DNA of 64,000 bases from Robertkochia marina (GTDB lineage: Bacteria; Bacteroidota; Bacteroidia; Flavobacteriales; Flavobacteriaceae). The translations under genes were made by a program, and so were the position numbers. Of the stretch, positions 19,521-27,192 are shown one piece after another. The stretch lies in assembly GCF_004799345.1 (NCBI RefSeq), contig NZ_SSMC01000004.1, positions 186,001 through 250,000 on the forward strand, written 5' to 3'. Numbering within the stretch: position 1 is the stretch's first letter; the number at the start of each line of letters is the position of its first letter. The notes under the pieces are model-generated. The model did no database searches. It had not been told where the DNA came from and saw only the letters and a list, made by a program, of their open reading frames with translations.

Positions 19521-20756
19521 TCAGATGCCGCCGCGACCACCACGACTTCCGCCTCCGCCACCTCGGGAGCCACCGCTGCTGCCTCTGGAGCCACTGCTAC
19601 CACCACTGCTCCTGACAGAGCCGCCACTACCTCTGGAATAGCCGGAACTGGATCTTCCTGAGCTGCCTGATGGTCTTGCTGATGAAGAAGGTCTGCCAGA
19701 CGCGCCTCCACGGTTATAAGTACCTCTGCTTCTTGATGTGCCGGACGATCTGTTGTAGTACCCGGAGCGGGAGTAACCTGAAGTCTGGCCATAACGTCGG
19801 TTGATGGTTGAGTTTCTGTTACCTGTTGAATATCCGCGACTACCAACGCCTACACGGGCAGAATTGGAGTATCCTCTTCTGGAAACACTTTGTCGATCAC
19901 TGTATCCGGAACGTCCAACGGCAGCATTCCTGGTTCTGTCTGTATATCGGGATGATCTAGTCAGCGTACTTCTGACATTACTGGTGTAAGTGTTCATATT
20001 GCTATATGAGGTGCCTCTTCGGGTATTGCCGTAGGCGTAACGAGCAGAGCCGTAACGTCCGTAATAGTAAGGAGAGCCATACCAGCCACCCCAACCCCAT
20101 CCGGGTCCGTACCAGCCACCCCAGCCCCAACTGGGTCCATACCAGCCTCCCCAGGCCCAGGCGCCGCCCCAGCCCCATCCGGGACCGTAAAAGCCGCCCC
20201 ATCCCCAACCGGGTCCGAAGCCACCCCATCCCCAACCGGGTCCGAAGCCACCCCATCCCCAGCCCCAATAGGGGTCAACCCATCCGCCCCAATAAGGGCT
20301 ACCCCATCCCCAACCCCAACCGGTGTTGACGATGTTGATATCCACCCCTTGCGGATTGTCACCCCAACCGGGGTTACCAACCTGGTAATCCATATCGTAG
20401 TTGATATTTACCAGCGATGAGTCATTAACCTGGGTGCTGTCCATCGAGCTGTAGGTGTCTACATCAGTAAACACGTCCTGCTCGTCCATCTGGGTGATCA
20501 TGCGATCCAGGGTCTGAGAGGTATTGCTGAAATAATTTTCGAAATTGGTCATCACCTCTGAAGAAGTGTCCTGGGGCTCTGTTTTTTGAGGCCTCGGAGC
20601 ATTCTGATCTTCGTAGTAAACGATATCTTCACTGTAAATACCGTCATTGCCATAGTAGGATGCTGCTTCAAAAGAACCGCAGGAAACCACCAGCAGGGCC
20701 AGGGTTAAAAAAGCGGGGAAGCGCAGTTGTTTTAAAGCAGTATATGAAGATTTCAT
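19521..20756 (-). CDS. Gly/Trp-rich repeat lipoprotein
   Basis: The frame is open from 20819, but the ATG at 20756 starts a lipoprotein signal (FLTLALLVVSCGS) and a -7 box at 20783-20790 on this strand fits it. The 411-residue product has an acidic, Ser/Thr-rich segment (about residues 35-115). A segment of tandem WGWGG, FGPGW and WYGPGW units follows (about 130-250), then a basic Ser/Arg/Tyr/Gly tail ending SRGGRGGI. No enzyme motif is visible. Such composition suits a surface or matrix protein, perhaps self-associating; that is inference. The FadL-like porin gene follows. Confidence 0.8.
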   Translation of the reverse strand: MKSSYTALKQLRFPAFLTLALLVVSCGSFEAASYYGNDGIYSEDIVYYEDQNAPRPQKTEPQDTSSEVMTNFENYFSNTSQTLDRMITQMDEQDVFTDVDTYSSMDSTQVNDSSLVNINYDMDYQVGNPGWGDNPQGVDINIVNTGWGWGWGSPYWGGWVDPYWGWGWGGFGPGWGWGGFGPGWGWGGFYGPGWGWGGAWAWGGWYGPSWGWGGWYGPGWGWGGWYGSPYYYGRYGSARYAYGNTRRGTSYSNMNTYTSNVRSTLTRSSRYTDRTRNAAVGRSGYSDRQSVSRRGYSNSARVGVGSRGYSTGNRNSTINRRYGQTSGYSRSGYYNRSSGTSRSRGTYNRGGASGRPSSSARPSGSSGRSSSGYSRGSGGSVRSSGGSSGSRGSSGGSRGGGGGSRGGRGGI

Positions 20757-20772
20757 AGTGATATTTTTATTG

Positions 20773-20800
20773 TTGAACATAACAAAATTAGTTAGTTTTG
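20773..20800 (+). promoter_or_regulatory. proS promoter
   Basis: TTG (20773-20775), 17 bases, then TAGTTTTG (20793-20800). The proS ATG follows 51 bases after the box. Confidence 0.7.
20783..20790 (-). promoter_or_regulatory. -7 box for the Gly/Trp-rich lipoprotein gene
   Basis: Reads TAATTTTG on the minus strand, 26 bases before the preferred start at 20756. It overlaps the spacer of the divergent proS promoter, so the two promoters may compete. Confidence 0.5.
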
Positions 20801-20851
20801 CCAAACTAATCTTGCACAAAAGGACTCAAGATTTGTGCCAAACTGAAGTAA

Positions 20852-22327
20852 ATGGGTAAGAAATTAACAAAGCGATCTGAAGATTATTCAAAATGGTATA
20901 ACGAGTTGGTTGTCAAAGCCGACCTTGCTGAAAACTCAGGGGTTCGCGGATCTATGGTGATCAAACCCTATGGGTATGCCATCTGGGAAAAAATGCAGGC
21001 GCAACTTGATCGCATGTTTAAGGAAACAGGACATGAGAATGCTTATTTCCCGTTGTTTATTCCGAAATCTTACCTGAGCAGGGAGGCCGCTCACGTAGAG
21101 GGTTTTGCCAAAGAATGTGCAGTGGTTACCCATTACCGTTTGAAGAATGCTGAAGACGGCAGCGGGGTGATCGTTGATCCTGAGGCTAAACTGGAAGAAG
21201 AGCTTATTGTGCGCCCTACCAGTGAAACCATTATCTGGGATACTTATAAGAAATGGATACAGTCTTACCGGGATCTGCCCGTACTGGTGAATCAATGGGC
21301 CAATGTTGTACGTTGGGAAATGAGAACGCGATTGTTCCTGAGAACTGCAGAATTTTTGTGGCAGGAGGGGCATACAGCTCATGCCACCCGTGAAGAAGCT
21401 ATTCAAGAGGCAGAACTGATGATGAATATCTATGCAGAATTTGCCGAGAAATTCATGGGAGTTCCTGTTGTGAAGGGATTGAAGACCGAGAGTGAAAGAT
21501 TTGCAGGAGCCCTGGAGACTTATTGTATCGAGGCACTTATGCAGGACGGAAAGGCTCTGCAGGCCGGTACGTCTCATTTTCTGGGGCAGAACTTTGCCAA
21601 GGCTTTTGATGTAAAGTTCGCCACCAAAGAAGGAAACCAGGAGTATGTCTGGGCAACTTCCTGGGGGGTGTCAACCCGACTCATGGGAGCTCTGGTTATG
21701 ACCCATAGTGATGATAACGGATTGGTGTTGCCGCCTAAACTAGCGCCTATTCAGGTGGTTATTGTTCCTATATATAAAGGCGAAGAGCAGCTGGCTGCTA
21801 TTTCTGAAAGGGTAGAAGGGGTTGTTAAAGACTTACGGGATCGTGGGGTGTCGGTTAAGTTTGACAACCGGGATACTCATAAACCCGGTTGGAAATTTAA
21901 TGAGTATGAGTTGAAAGGGGTACCTGTCAGGCTGGGTATCGGAATGCGTGATATGGAGAACCAAACCTTTGAAGTGGCTCGAAGAGATACGCTCGAGAAG
22001 CAAACGGTTGCTGCTGATGCTGTGGTTGACCACGTGGTGGGTCTTTTGGAAGAGATCCAGGAGAATATTTATAATAAGGCTCTGAACTACCGGGAGTCTC
22101 ATATAACCGAGGTCAATTCCTTTGAAGAATTCAAGGAGGTTTTAGAGTCAAAGGGCGGATTTCTCTCTGCTCATTGGGACGGCACTCCGGAGACGGAAGA
22201 CAAGATCAAAGAGCTCACAAAAGCAACTATACGCTGTATTCCGCTGAATGCCAGGGAAGAAGAAGGGGTTTGTGTATACAGTGGAAAACCATCTAAAATA
22301 CGGGTGCTTTTTGCAAAAGCCTACTAG
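20852..22327 (+). CDS. proS: prolyl-tRNA synthetase (short, eukaryote/archaeal-like type)
   Basis: Class II synthetase that charges tRNA-Pro. At 491 residues it is the short ProS form without the inserted editing domain of the E. coli enzyme. Motif 2 region RPTSETIIW and the following [24 protein letters not shown] are clear, and the anticodon-binding domain starts near residue 300 ([14 protein letters not shown]). The C-terminal zinc-binding-like region ends IRVLFAKAY. It is a single-gene unit divergent from the Gly/Trp-rich lipoprotein gene, with its own promoter. Confidence 0.96.
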   Translation: MGKKLTKRSEDYSKWYNELVVKADLAENSGVRGSMVIKPYGYAIWEKMQAQLDRMFKETGHENAYFPLFIPKSYLSREAAHVEGFAKECAVVTHYRLKNAEDGSGVIVDPEAKLEEELIVRPTSETIIWDTYKKWIQSYRDLPVLVNQWANVVRWEMRTRLFLRTAEFLWQEGHTAHATREEAIQEAELMMNIYAEFAEKFMGVPVVKGLKTESERFAGALETYCIEALMQDGKALQAGTSHFLGQNFAKAFDVKFATKEGNQEYVWATSWGVSTRLMGALVMTHSDDNGLVLPPKLAPIQVVIVPIYKGEEQLAAISERVEGVVKDLRDRGVSVKFDNRDTHKPGWKFNEYELKGVPVRLGIGMRDMENQTFEVARRDTLEKQTVAADAVVDHVVGLLEEIQENIYNKALNYRESHITEVNSFEEFKEVLESKGGFLSAHWDGTPETEDKIKELTKATIRCIPLNAREEEGVCVYSGKPSKIRVLFAKAY

Positions 22328-22360
22328 GAGAAAAAAAATGCAAAAAAAACAAAAGAGTAC

Positions 22361-22390
22361 TTGCAGCATTTAAAATTGTTTGTATTTTTG
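22361..22390 (+). promoter_or_regulatory. promoter of the tRNA-Glu pair
   Basis: TTG (22361-22363), 19 bases, then TATTTTTG (22383-22390): a full promoter 21 bases before the first tRNA. It may also serve rpsT. Confidence 0.8.
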
Positions 22391-22411
22391 CATCCGCAAT
22401 CAAGAAAAATT

Positions 22412-22483
22412 GGTCCGTTCGTCTAGGGGTTAGGACGCCAGGTTTTCATCCTGGTAGCAGGGGTTCGAATCCCCTACGGACTA
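22412..22483 (+). tRNA. tRNA-Glu (TTC), copy 1
   Basis: Folds as a cloverleaf: acceptor GGTCCGT with ACGGACT (a G-U pair at the end), D arm GTC/GAC, anticodon stem CCAGG/CCTGG with loop TTTTCAT giving anticodon TTC, and T arm AGGGG/CCCCT around TTCGAAT. The 3' CCA is not encoded. Confidence 0.97.
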
Positions 22484-22546
22484 CGAAGATTAAGTATATT
22501 GATTATTACCCGCCACCAATGGTGGAAATCCTGAAAAGGATTGGAT

Positions 22547-22618
22547 GGTCCGTTCGTCTAGGGGTTAGGACGCCAGGTTTTCATCCTGGTAGCAGGGGTT
22601 CGAATCCCCTACGGACTA
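22547..22618 (+). tRNA. tRNA-Glu (TTC), copy 2
   Basis: Identical to the first copy over all 72 bases. The 63-base spacer holds two small hairpins (CCACCaatGGTGG-like and AATCCTgaaAAGGATT), probably processing signals. Confidence 0.97.
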
Positions 22619-22641
22619 CAAAAATTTGTAAAACGATTTAT

Positions 22642-22666
22642 GTAGAATAGAAGTTAGCTATTCTAC
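22642..22666 (+). promoter_or_regulatory. perfect hairpin in the rpsT leader
   Basis: GTAGAATAG and CTATTCTAC form a 9-bp stem with a 7-base loop, ending 24 bases before the rpsT start. No T run follows, so it is not a typical terminator; it could be an RNA processing or S20 autoregulation site. Confidence 0.6.
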
Positions 22667-22690
22667 CTCTGATTAAACAAACAGGAAAAG

Positions 22691-22945
22691 ATGGCAAATC
22701 ACAAGTCGGCGTTAAAGAGAATCAGAAGAAACGAAGCGGTTCGTTTAAGAAATAAATACCAGCACAAAACTGTTCGTAATGCGATCAAGAAGCTGCGTAA
22801 TACAGAAGATAAGAACGAAGCTGCTACAATGCTTCCTTCAGTTGTTGCTATGATCGACAAGCTGGCAAAAAGAAACATTATTCACAGCAATAAAGCTGCG
22901 AACTTGAAATCAGGACTTACAAAGCGAGTTAATGCACTTGCATAA
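22691..22945 (+). CDS. rpsT: 30S ribosomal protein S20
   Basis: Small-subunit ribosomal protein that binds 16S rRNA early in assembly. The 84-residue sequence begins [21 protein letters not shown] and ends [16 protein letters not shown], both characteristic of S20, and is strongly basic. It follows the tRNA-Glu pair with no promoter box of its own that I can see, so co-transcription with the tRNAs is likely. It ends in a strong terminator. Confidence 0.97.
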   Translation: MANHKSALKRIRRNEAVRLRNKYQHKTVRNAIKKLRNTEDKNEAATMLPSVVAMIDKLAKRNIIHSNKAANLKSGLTKRVNALA

Positions 22946-22971
22946 GTTATTCTGACAATAATACAATTTGA

Positions 22972-23002
22972 GAACGCTCTCCTTGCCGGAGGGCGTTTTT
23001 TT
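22972..23002 (+). terminator. intrinsic terminator after rpsT
   Basis: AACGCTCTCC pairs with GGAGGGCGTT (one mismatch/wobble) around TTGCC, then TTTTTTT. Confidence 0.85.
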
Positions 23003-23039
23003 ATGGAAGTTGCCCGGCCTGTGCATCCGGAGAATATGT

Positions 23040-23047
23040 TAACTTTG
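23040..23047 (+). promoter_or_regulatory. -7 box for the cyclophilin-FKBP gene
   Basis: TAACTTTG fits TAnnTTTG and lies 26 bases before the start. No TTG at standard spacing. Confidence 0.5.
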
Positions 23048-23073
23048 CACAACGTTTAAAAAAATATCAGCAT

Positions 23074-24006
23074 ATGCAAAACGGGATATACGCGAAATTT
23101 AATACAGATAAAGGGGAGATCCTGGTAAAGCTTACTCATGATAAGACACCGGGAACCGTAGGTAACTTTGTGGCTCTTGCCGAAGGGAATCTTGAAAATT
23201 CAGCACGACCTCAGGGAAAACCCTATTACGACGGGTTGAAGTTTCACAGGGTGATCAATGATTTTATGATTCAGGGAGGATGTCCATTAGGTACAGGAAC
23301 CGGAGACCCTGGTTATAAGTTTGATGACGAATTTCATCCTGAGCTGAAGCATGAAGGGCCGGGAGTGCTTTCTATGGCCAATGCAGGACCCGGAACTAAC
23401 GGTAGCCAGTTCTTTATTACTCACGTAGCCACCCCATGGTTGGATAACAAACATACCGTGTTTGGTTTTGTGGAGTCAGGTCAGGAGGTTGTAGACAGCA
23501 TTGCTCAAGGCGATCTGATCAAGAGCCTGGAGATCGTAAGAGTTGGAAAGGAAGCAGAAGAGTGGAATGCTATTGAGGCCTTCAGAACCTTTGAGAAAAG
23601 TCGTGAGAAGCGCATAGCTGAAGAGAAGAAAAGAGCCGAAGAGGCCCTGGAAAAACTAGCTGCAGGTTTTGAAAAGACCGAGAGCGGATTGCGTTATAAG
23701 ATCATTCAAAAAGGAGACGGTGCCAAAGCAACCAAGGGAGATACGGTAGCGGTTCATTACAAGGGGCAGCTGGATAACGGACAGGTTTTTGATTCTTCCT
23801 ACCGCAGAAATCAGCCTATAGAGTTTAAGCTGGGAATGGGGCAGGTGATCTCAGGTTGGGATGAGGGTATTTCTCTCCTCCAGGTAGGGGATAAGGCCCG
23901 GTTCGTAATACCATCGCATCTTGCCTATGGCAGATCAGGGGCCGGAGGTATTATCCCACCTGATGCTACACTGATCTTTGATGTGGAATTGGTGAACGTC
24001 AAATAA
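23074..24006 (+). CDS. two-domain peptidyl-prolyl isomerase (cyclophilin-FKBP fusion)
   Basis: Two unrelated proline isomerase folds in one 310-residue chain. Residues about 5-165 are cyclophilin: FHRVINDFMIQGG, GPGTNGSQFFIT and TPWLDNKHTVFG with the drug-binding Trp. A charged, probably helical linker (about 170-200, EKKRAEEALEKL) joins a C-terminal FKBP domain: YKGQLDNGQVFDSSY, GQVISGWDEGI, LAYGRSGAGGIIPPDATLIFDVEL. No signal peptide, so cytosolic. Dual-family immunophilins with this order are known from flavobacteria. A monocistronic unit with a -7 box and terminator. Confidence 0.95.
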   Translation: MQNGIYAKFNTDKGEILVKLTHDKTPGTVGNFVALAEGNLENSARPQGKPYYDGLKFHRVINDFMIQGGCPLGTGTGDPGYKFDDEFHPELKHEGPGVLSMANAGPGTNGSQFFITHVATPWLDNKHTVFGFVESGQEVVDSIAQGDLIKSLEIVRVGKEAEEWNAIEAFRTFEKSREKRIAEEKKRAEEALEKLAAGFEKTESGLRYKIIQKGDGAKATKGDTVAVHYKGQLDNGQVFDSSYRRNQPIEFKLGMGQVISGWDEGISLLQVGDKARFVIPSHLAYGRSGAGGIIPPDATLIFDVELVNVK

Positions 24007-24026
24007 AAACGACCTTACATTTTATA

Positions 24027-24070
24027 TAAAATCCTGTTGCCTTATCTTTAGGTAACAGGATTTTTTTTAT
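24027..24070 (+). terminator. intrinsic terminator after the cyclophilin-FKBP gene
   Basis: AATCCTGTT pairs with AACAGGATT across a 14-base loop, followed by eight T. The next start codon is only a few bases beyond. Confidence 0.8.
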
Positions 24071-24074
24071 TCTT

Positions 24075-24623
24075 ATGGAAGATCAACAACTTGAAGAACT
24101 TAAATACCCTATAGGCAGGTTTGCATTGCCTGAAGCGCCCGGAAAAGAGGAAATACAGGCTGCCATAGCTGTTATTGAGGTATTTCCCTCCAATCTTGAA
24201 AAAACAGTGAAATCTCTTACTGATGAGCAGCTGGATACGCCTTACCGGCCCGGGGGGTGGACCATCAGGCAGGTGGTTCATCATGTGGCAGACAGCCATA
24301 CCAATGCCTATATCCGCTTTAAATGGGGGCTAACCGAAGATACCCCCAGGATCAGAACCTATAAGGAAGATCGTTGGGCAACATTAGCCGATGTAGATGG
24401 TACTCCTGTTGAACCGAGTATGACCATGCTTCGGGCACTTCACGCAAAATGGGTCTTGGCTTTAAAACACCTCAACCCGGAACAATGGAAACGCTCCATT
24501 TTTCATCCCGGGTTTGATAAGGAGATAACCTTGGCTCAGTTAGTATGTCAATACAGCTGGCATTCCCGCCATCACCTGGCTCATGTGAACCATTTGTTGG
24601 CGAGAAAAGGCTGGGTCTCTTAA
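24075..24623 (+). CDS. YfiT/DinB-type metal-dependent transferase
   Basis: A 182-residue four-helix DinB-like protein closest to the YfiT group (putative bacillithiol transferase). Metal ligands are visible as the His residues in QVVHHVADSH and in SWHSRHHLAHVNHL; the PGGWTIRQVVHH block is the YfiT signature. The substrate thiol in this organism is unknown. The start follows within a few bases of the preceding terminator, so its own promoter must overlap that hairpin; only a weak TATCTTTA is seen there. Confidence 0.88.
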   Translation: MEDQQLEELKYPIGRFALPEAPGKEEIQAAIAVIEVFPSNLEKTVKSLTDEQLDTPYRPGGWTIRQVVHHVADSHTNAYIRFKWGLTEDTPRIRTYKEDRWATLADVDGTPVEPSMTMLRALHAKWVLALKHLNPEQWKRSIFHPGFDKEITLAQLVCQYSWHSRHHLAHVNHLLARKGWVS

Positions 24624-24777
24624 TGAGGCGTGAAGAAGCTTCTAAGCAGGGGATAGAGCTAAAAAGTTCTCATCAGAAGAGTTTGAATTAAATGTCGCAA
24701 CCTTCCATAACCCGTAGGGTGACATGCCTTTCTTCTTCTGTTCTAATTGAACGGGCGTATTCAAAAGTATTGAAACC

Positions 24778-25335
24778 TTATGATTTCCATTTGATGTTAC
24801 AACCAATGGAAGGTTTTTGCTTTTTATAGGTCTTTGTGCCCATGAGGGTAGCGTCAAGGGCTGTGCGAATGTCGCGGCCACTTACAGGCATGCTGTTGCC
24901 GGGTCTTGAATCGTCAAATTGCCCGCGGTAGATAAGCTCCAGTTGATCATCGAATACATAAAAGTCAGGAGTACAGGCAGCATCATAGGCTTTGGCAACT
25001 TCCTGGGTTTCATCATAGAGGTAGGGGAAAATAAAATCGTGATCTTCTGCATTCTGTTTCATCTTATCAGGAGCATCTTCCGGGTAATTTTCAACATCAT
25101 TGCTGGAAATGGCAACAAAGCCCACCTCTTTGTCGGTATAGTCTTTGGCTAATTTGGAAATACCTTTGTTGATATGTCTTACAAACGGACAATGATTACA
25201 GATAAACATGACTACTGTGGCCTTTTCCCCATATACATCACTTAGTTTTAATTTTTTTCCGGAGATGGTGTCTTGAAGTTCAAAATCCGGAGCCTTGGTT
25301 CCAAGGGGTAGCATATTACTTTCTGTTCTCGCCAT
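24778..25335 (-). CDS. thioredoxin-like peroxiredoxin-family protein
   Basis: A 185-residue protein of the AhpC/TSA-redoxin type. After APDFELQDTISGKKLKLSD comes MFICNHCPFVRHI, a CxxC active site with Cys-Asn-His-Cys rather than the single peroxidatic Cys, then a cis-Pro (ACTPDFYVFD). It has no signal peptide, so it should act in the cytosol. This thioredoxin-family type is widespread in Bacteroidota, with undefined substrate. It is convergent with the YfiT-like gene. Confidence 0.9.
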   Translation of the reverse strand: MARTESNMLPLGTKAPDFELQDTISGKKLKLSDVYGEKATVVMFICNHCPFVRHINKGISKLAKDYTDKEVGFVAISSNDVENYPEDAPDKMKQNAEDHDFIFPYLYDETQEVAKAYDAACTPDFYVFDDQLELIYRGQFDDSRPGNSMPVSGRDIRTALDATLMGTKTYKKQKPSIGCNIKWKS

Positions 25336-25408
25336 AATGATTTTATTTTTTACACTTTTTCTTAAGATACAATTATTCTTTACATACTAAAATTAAACAT
25401 CCTTTCCT

Positions 25409-25444
25409 GATCATAAAAATCATGATCGTACGCTGTTAATTTTG
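25409..25444 (+). promoter_or_regulatory. palindrome and -7 box upstream of the conserved gene at 25500
   Basis: GATCAT (25409-25414) and ATGATC (25422-25427) form an inverted repeat with a 7-base centre, directly before the -7 box TAATTTTG (25437-25444). The palindrome covers where a -33 element would sit and could be a regulator site. Confidence 0.4.
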
Positions 25445-25499
25445 GGCAGGGTTAGAATGTTTCGTAACTTCCTGATAGTCAAAATTAATAAGAGAATGT

Positions 25500-25802
25500 A
25501 TGGAAAATTCATATGAGAGTCTTTCGGTGGCTATTACGGCATTAAAAGAGGAAGGGTATACCCATGACTATAATTTGAAAGAGGAAGTTCTGGAAAATAA
25601 GGAGGCAGGTACTGTGCATGAGCCTCATGAACTTAGAGTGGTGAAATACTACAGGTTTGAAGGGAGGACCAACCCCGATGATAGTTCAGTACTGTATGTG
25701 ATAGAGACCGATAATGGAGAAAAGGGACTTTTGGTGGATGCCTATGGTGCGTATTCCGGACAGATCTCACAGGAAATGCTTGATAAGTTAAAAATGCATT
25801 AA
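25500..25802 (+). CDS. conserved small protein of Bacteroidota, function unknown
   Basis: A 100-residue acidic protein without signal peptide or membrane segment. Similar proteins in Bacteroidota are, as I recall, often labelled phosphoribosylpyrophosphate synthetase, but nothing here resembles that enzyme and the label looks wrong. Recognisable patterns are ALKEEGYTHDYNLK near the start and FRVxxYYRFEGxTNPDD-like HELRVVKYYRFEGRTNPDD in the middle. The tRNA-binding protein gene follows after 11 bases, so the two are probably one operon. Confidence 0.8.
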   Translation: MENSYESLSVAITALKEEGYTHDYNLKEEVLENKEAGTVHEPHELRVVKYYRFEGRTNPDDSSVLYVIETDNGEKGLLVDAYGAYSGQISQEMLDKLKMH

Positions 25803-25813
25803 TAGCGAAGCTT

Positions 25814-26152
25814 ATGGAAAGAATATCCTGGAGTGATTTTGAAAAGGTTGATATAAGGGTGGGTACCGTGGTGGCGGTTGAACATTTTCCCGAAGCCAGA
25901 AACCCCTCCTACAAGATCAAGATCGATTTCGGCCCTGAATTGGGGGTTCGAAAATCTTCTGCCCAGATCACTGATATCTACGATCTCTACGATCTTTTAG
26001 GACAGCAGGTGGTAGCGGTTGTTAATTTTCCGCCTAAACAGATCGCAAATTTTAACAGTGAATGTTTGGTGCTGGGTGCTGTGGGCGATGCGAAAGGGGT
26101 GGTATTACTCAGGCCGGAGCGGTTGGTTGCTAACGGACTCCGAATTCTTTAA
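25814..26152 (+). CDS. csaA: CsaA-type tRNA-binding protein
   Basis: A 112-residue stand-alone tRNA-binding domain (OB fold). The opening ISWSDFEKVDIRVGTVVAVEHF and the following NPSYKIKIDFGPELGVRKSSAQIT match CsaA, described as an export-related chaperone that binds tRNA. The closing ANGLRIL is also typical. It shares a likely operon with the small conserved gene just upstream and converges with the NTF2-like gene (two bases between stop codons). Confidence 0.92.
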   Translation: MERISWSDFEKVDIRVGTVVAVEHFPEARNPSYKIKIDFGPELGVRKSSAQITDIYDLYDLLGQQVVAVVNFPPKQIANFNSECLVLGAVGDAKGVVLLRPERLVANGLRIL

Positions 26153-26154
26153 GC

Positions 26155-26619
26155 TTATTCTGTGTCGTTTTCTACCCTGGTAGAATGGAGCATGTCAAGT
26201 TTCCATCCTTCCTCTGTTCTTATGGCTGTGGCGCTTTCCAGCCAATACGCTTTTCGTACTACCTTACCATCTTCTGTAAATACCGCCCGGTTATGGTAGG
26301 CGGTCCAGGCCCGGTCACCAAATATTTTTGTTTCGATTATTTCAATAATATTCTCCCGCTCCCGGGGTGTTTTTCGCAGTTTGTACTGCTCAAGATACCT
26401 GGCTATGGTGTCGTTATTCCATAATTCTCCATGCTCAAGAAGGAGGAAGTCTTCGGTGTGATGTTTGCTAATGGCCTCTGTGCTAAGGTCAGACCAGATA
26501 TCGTTAAAGGTGTCGTTTATAAGTTGCTCGATGCTTTCTTTGTCTTTGGCTTCAGTAGTCTGAGCAAAGCTTTGGAAGGAGAGGGTTACGATAAAAAGAA
26601 AAGTATAAAAGATCTTCAT
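26155..26619 (-). CDS. secreted NTF2-like/DUF4440 protein
   Basis: A 154-residue protein with a signal peptide (MKIFYTFLFIVTLSFQSFAQ). The mature part has the cone-shaped NTF2-like pattern: an N-terminal helix pair (IEQLINDTFNDIWSDL), HHTEDFLLLEHGELWNN, then strands AWTAYHNRAVF and WKLDMLHSTRV. These folds bind small ligands or act as enzymes; no catalytic residues can be assigned. It is a single gene facing away from a long gene-free, repeat-rich stretch. Confidence 0.8.
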   Translation of the reverse strand: MKIFYTFLFIVTLSFQSFAQTTEAKDKESIEQLINDTFNDIWSDLSTEAISKHHTEDFLLLEHGELWNNDTIARYLEQYKLRKTPRERENIIEIIETKIFGDRAWTAYHNRAVFTEDGKVVRKAYWLESATAIRTEEGWKLDMLHSTRVENDTE

Positions 26620-26883
26620 GGCCTTATATTTATGACTTGTACTAAGCTACAGAAAATTTTTCGTGATGTTTTTCGGTTTCATCAATATTTAAGGGCTTTT
26701 TAATCTTCCTTGTTTGCTTCTCGGATCGGTTTGTATTGTACAGACAGGAAGAACTGCTGATATTGTAGGTGGCGGTTTCAAGCAATCTGTTTTAGTTTTC
26801 CTCTCAATAAAAAAAAGCCGTCCTCAGGTTCTGGCAGGCCAGGACCCGCTTGATGAAGTAGCCGTGAAAAACCAGGTGCTGTT

Positions 26884-26937
26884 TAAGCCACGCTGAAAGC
26901 GTGGTGAGCCTGCCTGTAGGCAGGTTCAGCTGGCTTA
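26884..26937 (+). repeat. multi-branched hairpin element in a gene-free gap
   Basis: TAAGCCA and TGGCTTA pair as an outer stem enclosing two inner hairpins, CCACGCT-GAA-AGCGTGG and CCTGCC-TGTA-GGCAGG. The gap 26620-27192 holds this element, repeat copy A2 and a terminator, but no convincing gene. It is too short, with the wrong arms, to be a tRNA. Confidence 0.6.
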
Positions 26938-26986
26938 GGCTTCGAATCGTTAGCGGATGGCCGAAGAACCAGGACTAGACTTTTTT

Positions 26987-27097
26987 GTTACTTTTTTACT
27001 CACAACATTTCTATTGTTTTAGAGGTGTTCGTGAGCCCTTACGGTCCCGACGCTTCGGGAGGGCAATGCAAAAAGTAAGGCTAATCATTCATGAAAA
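26987..27097 (-). repeat. dispersed repeat family A, copy 2
   Basis: The reverse complement of this stretch matches 17617-17717 almost throughout, with a small extra hairpin (GCCCTCCCGAAGCGTCGGGA) inserted in the middle. Confidence 0.85.
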
Positions 27098-27139
27098 ATT
27101 AAATATTTATAAGCGGCAGTATTAGTTGAAGATTGGAAT

Positions 27140-27172
27140 AAAAAAAGGCATCCCTCAAGGAATGCCTTTTTT
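27140..27172. terminator. intrinsic terminator after the M14 peptidase gene
   Basis: AAAAAAGGCAT and ATGCCTTTTTT form the stem around CCCTCAAGGA, lying just beyond the stop of the minus-strand gene; A and T runs on both sides allow use in either direction. Confidence 0.85.
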
Positions 27173-27192
27173 AGCTTTCAGTAAAAGCTGAT

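Noticed and set aside
19487-19846. Open frames rich in Val, Ala, Pro or Arg on both strands over the Trp/Gly-rich gene (also near 20002-20380)
   Set aside because: They are by-products of the GGN-TGG repeat codons of the real minus-strand gene; their composition is unnatural and they lack start signals.
20040-20340. Regularly spaced repeats that could suggest a CRISPR array
   Set aside because: Unit lengths are multiples of three inside an open coding frame with no unique spacers; they encode the Trp/Gly units.
24642-24881. 79-codon open frame on the minus strand, partly overlapping the thioredoxin-like gene
   Set aside because: It overlaps the 3' end of that gene on the same strand in another frame and shows no domain.
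26714-26896. 60-codon open frame on the plus strand
   Set aside because: It runs into the branched hairpin element, has no promoter or homologous pattern, and the region looks repeat-derived.
26884-26937. Cloverleaf-like fold considered as a tRNA
   Set aside because: It is only 54 bases, has two inner arms rather than three, and lacks the TTCGA-type T loop and any proper anticodon arm.
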